Shown here: positions 1 to 6,227 of the stretch, one piece after another
How positions within the stretch are numbered: position 1 is the first letter of the stretch
Layout: every line of letters starts with the position of its first letter
From: Nonomuraea typhae
Lineage (GTDB): Bacteria; Actinomycetota; Actinomycetes; Streptosporangiales; Streptosporangiaceae
Reading direction: 5' to 3'
DNA: 64,000 nucleotides
NCBI RefSeq assembly: GCF_009760925.1
Contig: NZ_VRLV01000005.1
Coordinates: forward strand, 372,001 to 436,000
Notes under the pieces: model-generated
What the model saw: the letters and a program-made list of their open reading frames with translations, nothing else
Told to the model about the DNA's origin: nothing
Database searches by the model: none
Program-made: the position numbers and the translations under genes

Positions 1-353
1 TGGTGGTCGCCGACCTTCCCCGCCACCTGGACCCCGCCGCCGCCGAGGCGCTGGCCAGAGCCGAGACCACCCTCCTCGTGGTCACCGCCGACGTACGCGG
101 CGTCCTGGCCGCGGGCCAGGTCCTGCGCGAGCTCGCCAGGCACACGGCCGACGCCAGAGTCGTGACCAGGCCCGGCGTCCTGAGCGACCAGGCCGTCGCG
201 GAAACCCTCGGCATCCCCTGCGCCGGACGCCTGCCCGACCACCCCCGCCTCCCGGCCGCCCTCAACCGCGGCGAACTCCCGCGCCTCGGCACCCGCACCG
301 CCCTCGGCACCCTGTGCGGCAACCTCGTCCACACCCTCGTCGCGGGCAGCTGA
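1..353 (+). CDS. CpaE/Ssd-like pilus-locus protein, C-terminal fragment
   Basis: The window opens inside this gene; the frame runs from base 3 to TGA 351-353, leaving about 117 codons. The remnant has an alternating hydrophobic strand (TTLLVVTADVRGV) followed by an Arg/Ala-rich helix and ends in a hydrophobic helix, as at the end of a MinD/CpaE-type P-loop ATPase fold. Its position directly before the TadA ATPase is where actinobacteria carry the septum-site-determining Ssd/CpaE protein. The next gene starts at ATG 353, overlapping this stop codon as TGATG, so the two are translationally coupled. The GTG at base 3 is probably an internal codon, not the true start. The family call rests mainly on position; the P-loop lies outside the window. 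Confidence 0.7.
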   Translation, partial: VVADLPRHLDPAAAEALARAETTLLVVTADVRGVLAAGQVLRELARHTADARVVTRPGVLSDQAVAETLGIPCAGRLPDHPRLPAALNRGELPRLGTRTALGTLCGNLVHTLVAGS

Positions 354-1528
354 TGGACTCCGGCCTGGTCGAGGCCATCGACACCAGCCTTGTGGAAGCC
401 GTCCGCGCCCGCCTGGCCCGCGCCGGCGTCGAGCCCAGCGCCGCCCAGGTCGCCCTCGCGCTGCGCGCCGAGAAGTCCGTGTACGGCGATGCCGAGATCC
501 TGGCCGTGGCGAGGGCGCTGAGCGCCGACCTGATCGGCGCCGGCCCGCTGGAGCCGCTGCTGGCCGCCCCCGACGTCACCGACGTCCTGGTCAACGGACC
601 CGGCGAGGTCTGGGTGGACGACGGCCGCGGGCTGCGCCGTACCCGAGTGACCTTCCCCGACGACGACGCCGTGCGCAGGCTGGCCCAGCGCCTGGCCGCC
701 GCGGCGGGACGGCGGCTGGACGACGCCTGCCCCTACGTGGACGCCCGCCTGGCCGGGGGCGTCCGCCTCCACGCCGTGCTGCCGCCCGTGGCCGCCGAGG
801 GCACGTGCGTGTCGCTGCGGCTGCCGCCGCGCCAGACGTTCACGCTGGACGCCCTGGTGACCGCCCGGACCCTCCGCCCGGAGGCGGTGCGCATCCTGCG
901 CGCCGTGGTCGCCGCCCGGCTGGCCTTCCTGGTCACCGGCGGCACCGGCACCGGCAAGACGACCCTGCTGTCCGCCCTGTTGTCGCTGGCCGACCCCGGC
1001 GAACGCCTGCTGCTGGTGGAAGACTCGGCCGAGCTGCGCCCCGAACACCCCCACGTGGTCCGCCTGGAGTCCAGGCCCGCCAACCTGGAGGGCGCCGGCG
1101 GGGTCGGGCTCCGCGACCTGGTACGCCAGGCGCTGCGCATGCGCCCCGACCGGCTGGTGGTCGGGGAGGTCCGCGGAGCCGAGGTCGTCGACCTGCTGGC
1201 CGCCCTGAACACCGGCCACGAGGGCGGCTGCGGCACCCTGCACGCCAACAACGCCGCCGACGTGCCCGCCCGCCTGGAGGCGCTGGCCTGCGCGGCCGGA
1301 CTCAGCCGGGAGGCCGTGCACAGCCAGCTCGCCGCGGCGCTGGACGTGGTCGTCCACCTGACCCGCGGCCGGGCCGACGGCCGTCGGCGGGTCGCGGAGA
1401 TCTGCCTGCTGACCAGGACGCCCTCCTCCGGGCTCGTCGAAGCCCGGCAGGCGGTCGCGTTCACACCCGACCTGAGCTTCGGCCCCGCCTACCCAGCCTT
1501 GATGGCCCGCCTGGGGGAGCCGCGATGA
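353..1528 (+). CDS. tadA: TadA/CpaF-type secretion ATPase
   Basis: This is a 391-residue type II/IV secretion ATPase of the TadA (CpaF/VirB11-like) group that powers assembly of Flp/Tad pili at the inner face of the membrane. The N-terminal domain covers roughly residues 1-170. The Walker A motif GGTGTGKTT lies near residue 195, the Asp box near LLLVEDSAEL, a Walker B-like MRPDRLVVGEVRG near 263-275 and the His box GHEGGCGTLHANN near 285-298. Length is usual for actinobacterial TadA. Start ATG 353 was chosen because it overlaps the previous stop and gives the family N-terminus; a longer in-frame extension to 314 lies inside the upstream gene. The stop overlaps the tadB start (ATGA, 1525-1528), so this is an operon. 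Confidence 0.93.
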   Translation: MDSGLVEAIDTSLVEAVRARLARAGVEPSAAQVALALRAEKSVYGDAEILAVARALSADLIGAGPLEPLLAAPDVTDVLVNGPGEVWVDDGRGLRRTRVTFPDDDAVRRLAQRLAAAAGRRLDDACPYVDARLAGGVRLHAVLPPVAAEGTCVSLRLPPRQTFTLDALVTARTLRPEAVRILRAVVAARLAFLVTGGTGTGKTTLLSALLSLADPGERLLLVEDSAELRPEHPHVVRLESRPANLEGAGGVGLRDLVRQALRMRPDRLVVGEVRGAEVVDLLAALNTGHEGGCGTLHANNAADVPARLEALACAAGLSREAVHSQLAAALDVVVHLTRGRADGRRRVAEICLLTRTPSSGLVEARQAVAFTPDLSFGPAYPALMARLGEPR

Positions 1529-2211
1529 CCCCGATCCTGGCTGCCGTGCTCGCCGGCCTGGCGGCCTGGGTGTGGACCGGCCCATCGGCCGCCGCCGTAC
1601 GGCTGGCCCGCCTGACCGCCCGCCGGCCCGCGGCTCGATGGACGCTCACCCGGCAGCGTCCGGCGCATCGGGCCGAGGCGTGGCGGCAGGCGACCATCGA
1701 ACTGTGTCACGCGCTGTCCGCGGAACTCGCGGCCGGCCGGACGCCCGGCGAGGCCATGGTCCGGGCCATCGCCACGGTGGACCTGCCCGAGAACCTGCGG
1801 GAGGTCACCGCCGCGGCCCGCGACGGCGGTGACGTGGCCGCGGCCCTGGCCACCGCTGCCGCCGTACCCGGTGGGGAAGGGCTGGCCAGGCTGGCCGCCT
1901 GCTGGCGGGTGGGCGTGGGCGTCGGGGGCGGCATGGCCGCACTGGCCGAACGCGTGGCCGCCACGCTGCGCGCCGCCCGGGCACACCGCCAGGAGGTCGC
2001 CGCCCAGCTCGCGGGCCCCAGGGCCACGGCCCGGCTGCTGGCCGTCCTGCCGTTGCTGGGGCTGGTGATGGCGTCGGCGCTGGGGATGCGGCCGCTGGAC
2101 TTCTTGTTCGGCGGGCTGGTCGGGGTGGGGTGCCTGGTGGGTGGGGTCTCGCTGGTCGCCTGCGGGATGTGGTGGACGGGGCGGATGGCCTTGGCGGCCC
2201 AGGATTCGTGA
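1525..2211 (+). CDS. tadB: TadB-like type II secretion F-domain membrane protein
   Basis: This 228-residue membrane protein is the first of two F-domain (GspF/TadB) platform proteins of the Tad pilus machine. It has an N-terminal hydrophobic helix (residues 3-25), a soluble four-helix F domain with the signature AAGRTPGEAMVRA near residues 70-85, a Gly-rich segment (GVGVGGGMAALAERV), then two C-terminal transmembrane helices around 172-215. The start ATG 1525 overlaps the tadA stop. It probably forms a heteromer with the TadC-like product downstream. In this reading frame the DNA upstream of 1525 is only an antiphase reading of tadA and was discarded. Confidence 0.88.
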   Translation: MTPILAAVLAGLAAWVWTGPSAAAVRLARLTARRPAARWTLTRQRPAHRAEAWRQATIELCHALSAELAAGRTPGEAMVRAIATVDLPENLREVTAAARDGGDVAAALATAAAVPGGEGLARLAACWRVGVGVGGGMAALAERVAATLRAARAHRQEVAAQLAGPRATARLLAVLPLLGLVMASALGMRPLDFLFGGLVGVGCLVGGVSLVACGMWWTGRMALAAQDS

Positions 2212-2223
2212 GGGGGTGGTTCG

Positions 2224-3138
2224 GTGCTGGCTGTGCTGTGCGCGGTGGCTGCCGGGCTGGCGGTGTGGGTGTGGGTTCCCTTTGACACACCCGCCCGCCG
2301 GTTGGCTCGGCTGTACCCGGATGGGGATACGACCGTGTGGCCTGAGGCAGTGGCACGGCCGGCCGCCGCGGCAGGGTCGCACGCCGCGGCAGGGCCGTCC
2401 GCCACGGTATGGCCGCCTGTCGCGGCAGGGCCGTCCGCCGCGCAATCGGGGTCACGCGCACGACCGGGCCCTGCGCCCCTGGGGACGCTCGCCCAACCGG
2501 GTTCCGTGCTCCACCTGGGGCCGGTGCGCCTGCCGGTGCCCGACCGCCGAGTTCTCCTGATCGCCGCATGCGTGGGTGTGGTCACCGGCCTCGTCTTCAT
2601 GGGCGTGGCAGGGATGATCGCCGGGCTCCTGAGCGCCGTCGCCACGGCCTGGGTACTCGCCAGGCAGGAACCCCCGGCCGTCCTGCGCGAACGCCGCCAG
2701 ATGGCCGCCGACCTCCCCTTCGCCGCCGACCTCATGGTCGCCTGCCTCCTGGCCGGCCGCCCTGTCGGCGCAGCCGTCGAAACCGCCGCGAACGCCCTAC
2801 CCGGCCCCCTGGCAACCCGCCTGACCTGGGTCGCCACCCAACTCCGCCTCGGCGCCGACCCCGAACCCACCTGGGCTCACCTGGCCCGCGACCCCGCCAC
2901 CGCAGCCCTGGCCCGAGCCATGACCAGAGCGGCCCTGAGCGGCGCACCCGTGGCCGACGTCCTCACCCGGCTGGCCGACGACGCCCGCGAGTCCGCCCAG
3001 GCCGCCTCCCTGACCGCGGCCCGCCGCGTGGCCGTCAAGGCCGTGGCCCCCCTTGGCCTGTGCTTCCTTCCCGCCTTCGTCCTCCTGGGCATCGTCCCGG
3101 TCATCGCCAGCCTGGCCTCGACCATCGTCCTGCCGTAG
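2224..3138 (+). CDS. tadC: TadC-like type II secretion F-domain membrane protein
   Basis: This 304-residue protein is the second F-domain platform protein of the Tad pilus system. Two hydrophobic helices near residues 3-18 and 110-135 precede the F domain (residues about 160-260, with LPFAADLMVACLLAGRPVG), and a final transmembrane helix follows (LGLCFLPAFVLLGIVPVIA). Start is GTG 2224, preceded by a G-rich Shine-Dalgarno (GAGGGGG). Residues about 40-80 form a low-complexity Ala/Gly/Pro linker made of imperfect AAGPS-type repeats, unusual for TadC and probably a slippage product. It lies 12 bases after tadB in the same operon. Confidence 0.88.
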   Translation: MLAVLCAVAAGLAVWVWVPFDTPARRLARLYPDGDTTVWPEAVARPAAAAGSHAAAGPSATVWPPVAAGPSAAQSGSRARPGPAPLGTLAQPGSVLHLGPVRLPVPDRRVLLIAACVGVVTGLVFMGVAGMIAGLLSAVATAWVLARQEPPAVLRERRQMAADLPFAADLMVACLLAGRPVGAAVETAANALPGPLATRLTWVATQLRLGADPEPTWAHLARDPATAALARAMTRAALSGAPVADVLTRLADDARESAQAASLTAARRVAVKAVAPLGLCFLPAFVLLGIVPVIASLASTIVLP

Positions 3139-3346
3139 CCCCCCGGGACGGGTCCCGTCAGCCGCGATCGGCCGCCGCACCCCATCCACAGCCCCTTCCA
3201 TCGCCTCCCGGCCAATCCACAACCCCACCACCTCCACTCCGCCCCATCCACAGAACGTCGTTCGCCCGATCGCCCCCCACCCCACCTCGGCCACCCTTGA
3301 ACTCCCGCACCGGCCAAAGCCCCGGCGCCAAACCCCAGGAGGCACG
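3139..3346. other. C-rich intergenic stretch before the pilin gene
   Basis: These 208 bases between tadC and the DUF4244 gene are strongly C-rich on the plus strand and contain several CCATCCACA-like words. I see no gene and no clear hairpin. It could hold a promoter or a processing site that lets the pilin be expressed more strongly than the machinery genes, but no convincing -10/-35 pair is visible. Confidence 0.4.
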
Positions 3347-3688
3347 ATGAGCACCCTGACCATCCAGCACGACATCGCAGCCACCCCACCCAAACCCCGA
3401 ACCGAACCCGACCCCTTCGACCCGCCAGCCGACCACCCCGCATCCCCGGAGGAGCCCGAGCCCACACCCCCCGACGAGCAGTCCCCCAAGGACGCCAACT
3501 GCCGCCGCTGGTGGCCGCCCACCCGCACGACCACCCGGCCCGACGCAGGCATGTCGACGGCCGAGTACGCCGTAGGCACCCTGGCCGCGGTAGCCTTCGC
3601 CCTCCTGCTCTTCAAGGTCATCAACAGCCCCGAGGTCCAGGCCACGCTGGCCGGCGTGATCGACCGAGCACTCAACTCGGCCGCGTGA
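3347..3688 (+). CDS. DUF4244 pilin-like protein
   Basis: The product has 113 residues. It opens with a Pro/Glu-rich, probably cytoplasmic leader (residues 1-67) and continues with the signature GMSTAEYAVGTLAAVAFA and one hydrophobic helix, as in Flp/class III pilins: Gly-Met just before the cut, Glu at about +5. This is the DUF4244 family found between tadC and tadE genes in actinobacteria; it is probably the major pilin or a pseudopilin, processed by a prepilin peptidase that is not encoded in this window. Start ATG 3347 has a textbook AGGAGG at 3337-3342. The leader is much longer than in a typical Flp pilin. The stop overlaps the next start (GTGA, 3685-3688). Confidence 0.82.
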   Translation: MSTLTIQHDIAATPPKPRTEPDPFDPPADHPASPEEPEPTPPDEQSPKDANCRRWWPPTRTTTRPDAGMSTAEYAVGTLAAVAFALLLFKVINSPEVQATLAGVIDRALNSAA

Positions 3689-3738
3689 CCCGACTCGGCC
3701 GCGTGACCCGACTCGGCCGCGTGACCCGCGGCCGGTGG
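3685..3738 (+). repeat. Three tandem 18-bp repeats across the DUF4244/TadE junction
   Basis: The unit GTGACCCGACTCGGCCGC occurs at 3685, at 3703 and, degenerate after its first nine bases, at 3721. Each unit begins with an in-frame GTG and the first one contains the stop of the upstream gene. The repeat therefore offers three possible GTG starts, at 3685, 3703 and 3721, for the TadE-like gene and adds a TRLGRV repeat to its N-terminus if the first is used. Confidence 0.85.
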
Positions 3739-4113
3739 CGTCCAACGCATGCGCGGGCCGCCGCCCTCCGCACCGGCTCCTCCCGGGGCTTCGCCACCGC
3801 GGAGACCGCCGCAGCCCTTCCCGCCCTGATGATCGTCCTAGCCGTTTCCCTCTGGCTCATCCAGTCAGTGAGCGCCCATCTCGAATGCGTGGACGCCGCC
3901 AGAGCAGCCGCAAGAGCCGCAGCAAGAGGCGAACCCCTGGACCAAGTCCGCGAAGCCGCCAAGTCGGCCACCCGACCGGAAGCCGAGATCAGCATCACCC
4001 AGTCCCAGCAGCAGACCAAGGTCCAGATCACCCTCCGCGTGCGCCCACCCTGGTCCGACTCCTTCCCCCCGATGCGTGTGACCGCCTCCGCCACCGCAGG
4101 CACAGAACGATGA
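3685..4113 (+). CDS. tadE: TadE-like minor pilin
   Basis: The product has up to 142 residues. After a basic N-terminal extension encoded by the 18-bp repeats comes GFATAETAAALPALMIVLAVSLWLIQ, a type IV pilin-like N-terminal segment with the conserved Glu of TadE proteins and one transmembrane helix. An Ala/Arg-rich amphipathic helix (DAARAAARAAARGEP) and a small beta-rich C-terminal domain follow. It is probably a pseudopilin that caps or initiates the Tad pilus. Start GTG 3685 overlaps the DUF4244 stop; GTG 3703 and 3721 are equally possible. The family and operon position are secure, the exact start is not. Confidence 0.83.
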   Translation: MTRLGRVTRLGRVTRGRWRPTHARAAALRTGSSRGFATAETAAALPALMIVLAVSLWLIQSVSAHLECVDAARAAARAAARGEPLDQVREAAKSATRPEAEISITQSQQQTKVQITLRVRPPWSDSFPPMRVTASATAGTER

Positions 4114-4174
4114 CCGCGAAAGCCGCACCCAAGGCGGCAACACGTGCAACGAAGCACCCCAGGACGATGCCACG

Positions 4175-4534
4175 ATGAACGCCGAGCAAGGCTCAGCCAC
4201 GATCTGGTCCGCCGCGGTGATGACAGTCCTGATGTGCCTGGCCATCGCCCTGACCACCGCCGGCTCCGTAAGAGTGGCAAGACACCGTGTGAACAGCGCA
4301 GCCGACCTGAGCGCCCTGGAAGCCGCCCGCCTGGCCATAGCCGCCCCCGACCAAGCCTGTGCCCGAGCCGACGAGATAGCCCAGGCCAACACAGCCCGCC
4401 TGACCCACTGCACCATCACCGAAGAAACGGCCGAAGTCCGAACCGCCGTGGACATCACCATCCCCGGCCTGGGCAAACGCACCCTGACCGGCCAGGCAAA
4501 AGCAGGCCCCTCCTGGATCACCTCAACCGGCTGA
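4175..4534 (+). CDS. TadG/Rv3654c-like Flp-pilus assembly protein
   Basis: This 119-residue protein opens with EQGSATIWSAAVMTVLMCLAIALTTAG, the short pseudopilin-like segment of the actinobacterial TadE/G-like family, followed by RHRVNSAADLSALEAA, in which the N-S-A-A-D-L-(S/A)-A-L-A pattern is the family hallmark. Two cysteines (near residues 51 and 70) may form a disulfide outside the cell. Start ATG 4175 has AGGA about ten bases upstream. It closes the tad operon in the order known from mycobacteria and streptomycetes. The 61 bases after the TadE gene contain no other gene. Confidence 0.8.
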   Translation: MNAEQGSATIWSAAVMTVLMCLAIALTTAGSVRVARHRVNSAADLSALEAARLAIAAPDQACARADEIAQANTARLTHCTITEETAEVRTAVDITIPGLGKRTLTGQAKAGPSWITSTG

Positions 4535-4728
4535 CCACGACAACCAATCCCACAGCCAAGCTGACCGCCCCGGTCCGGCACCGCCTTCCGGCCACCGGAC
4601 CCCGGGGCATGGCAAGGGGGCACATCAACCGGCTACCCGCCGCGCCGATCCTGCCCCCGAGCCATGCACTCTGCCTAAGGCTTGGGCGAGCGGAGCATGT
4701 GAACCGGATGACCGTCACACTGGGCGGG

Positions 4729-5031
4729 TCAGGTGGGGGGCCACACCGAGGACGCGTCCAGGCGGTTCGCCAGCGAGACGTAGCGTTCCAGCCATCCGCT
4801 GCTTGCCGCGATCTCACACAACGCGCCTGTCGGAAGAAGGAGGAAGCGAAGATCGGACAAGCGGCTCACGTCCCCGCGCGCGAGCCGGCCGGCATGGTCA
4901 CGTAGGTCGCGCACGAGATCCTGTTCGCTCTCGTAGCGCGACTGCCATGTCAAGTCTTGAGAAGAGCCCTGAACGATGGCCAGCAACTCATCCACAGCTC
5001 GCCGGGTTAGTTCCAGTGATGCCGCGTCCAC
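4729..5031 (-). CDS. Hypothetical protein, about 100 residues
   Basis: I do not recognise this protein. It is a mostly helical, charged, soluble protein (VDAASLELTRRAVDELLAIV at the start) with no signal peptide or membrane segment. Start GTG 5031 was chosen because AAGGGGG lies just upstream and it removes an unlikely Gly/Arg-rich extension; the open frame continues to 5094. GC is lower than in the tad genes. It faces back towards the tad operon and lies next to the acetyltransferase gene, so the two could be a small acquired module. Confidence 0.6.
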   Translation of the reverse strand: MDAASLELTRRAVDELLAIVQGSSQDLTWQSRYESEQDLVRDLRDHAGRLARGDVSRLSDLRFLLLPTGALCEIAASSGWLERYVSLANRLDASSVWPPT

Positions 5032-5162
5032 ATGGCCCCCTTGGTGTTTGCGCCAAGTCCCAACCATGGTCCTCCCGGGTGGACCTTTTCCCAACCACTC
5101 CGAACCGACTCCCTAGGATCCTCAAGCCGACTGAGACGGATATGCAAAAACTATTCCAGTGA

Positions 5163-5738
5163 TCAAGTGTCAGCTCGATTGCGGAACATGAACAGGGGAG
5201 CGGTGCAGAGGGTTTGCTCGGCGCCGTACTCCTCGAATGTGCTGATGGGGCGGAAACCCAGGCGGGCGGCGAGTGCCAGAGATCGTGTGTTCGCGGTCTG
5301 GGTCACGAGCACGACCGGTTGGGCAGGGAGTTCGTCCGCCGCGGCCCGCAGCGCGGCCGTGGCGGCTTCGAAGGCGAAGCCTGCACCCCATGCACTGCGC
5401 CGCAGTACATAGCCCAGTTCCAGTTCCTCGCCATCCTGGGTGATGTGCCCGGGGTTATCGGCCGATCGGCGGGCGAGCATCAATGTTCCGATGAGTTGGT
5501 TCGTCGTGTTGTCCGCGATGACATAGTTGCCAGGACTCGATGTCGCGTTGGCGGTTATGAGGGCATCGAAGCGCTGCTCGACCTCACTCCGCGGCCGCGG
5601 GCCACCGATGTATTTCTGAACCTCGGGATCGGTCATGAGCTCGACGAATCCTTCGCGGTCGGCATCATGCAATGTTTTGCGGAGCAGGAGTCGTTCCGAA
5701 GAGATTTCCGTGGCAGACAGCATGCGCAATTGGCTCAT
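5163..5738 (-). CDS. GNAT-family N-acetyltransferase (RimJ/RimL-like)
   Basis: This protein of about 191 residues begins TEISSERLLLRKTLHDADREGF, the first strand and helix of RimJ/RimL-type GNAT enzymes, and contains LIGTLMLARR, the central strand ELELGYVLRRSAWGAGFAFEA (acetyl-CoA binding region, R-x-x-x-G-x-G/A) and ANTRSLALAARLGFRP near the end. It should transfer an acetyl group from acetyl-CoA to an amine; the substrate is unknown (protein N-termini or a small toxic amine are the usual options). Start ATG 5738 gives the family length, with ATG 5723 as an alternative; no strong ribosome site is visible. GC (about 60%) is clearly below neighbouring genes, suggesting acquisition. Confidence 0.82.
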   Translation of the reverse strand: MSQLRMLSATEISSERLLLRKTLHDADREGFVELMTDPEVQKYIGGPRPRSEVEQRFDALITANATSSPGNYVIADNTTNQLIGTLMLARRSADNPGHITQDGEELELGYVLRRSAWGAGFAFEAATAALRAAADELPAQPVVLVTQTANTRSLALAARLGFRPISTFEEYGAEQTLCTAPLFMFRNRADT

Positions 5739-6227
5739 GAGTCCATGATCATAGAATGCGGCCTCTTGGCGCACTCGCCCCTGATCGTGACCTTGTGATT
5801 GGCACACCATGATCCCCGGGGAAGATCGCGGCGCGTCGGTCGCATCCTCTCCGCAGCGATCAGTTCGTTCGTGGCGGTTGCCTGCCGGGCCGCGTCCACC
5901 GCGTGCTCGTCGGCGCTGCCCGGAGAGGGCTTCCGGGCGAAGGGCCGCTGGTTGAACAGTTCCGGCAGGTCGTGCTGTTCATGCGCCCATCGCTGGTGCT
6001 TGTAGGTCGTGAAACTCGTCGTGATTGAGGGGCTGGTGGGGTAGGTCGCGATCGAATTACGACTTCTTGGACGCGGTGTCCAAGAGTTGACTATGTCGCG
6101 TAAGGTCACGCTTACCCTCGGTCCATGCCGACTGAGAACTAGGTCTGGGAATGGTGTGACTCCAGTCGCTATGGTCGCCGGGGGACCGGCACTTCCCGGC
6201 CGTCCCAGAGGCGGCGCGAGGCTCTCG
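5739..6227. other. Gene-poor 490-bp stretch with an unrecognised minus-strand frame
   Basis: Nothing here is recognisable. A minus-strand open frame (5735-6274) reads through it, with a charged middle part around 5800-6010, but overlaps the acetyltransferase start and has no clear ribosome site, so it is not called as a gene; it may be a decayed coding fragment. TTGACT at 6087-6092 resembles a -35 box for the following gene, but a good -10 is not evident. Confidence 0.4.
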
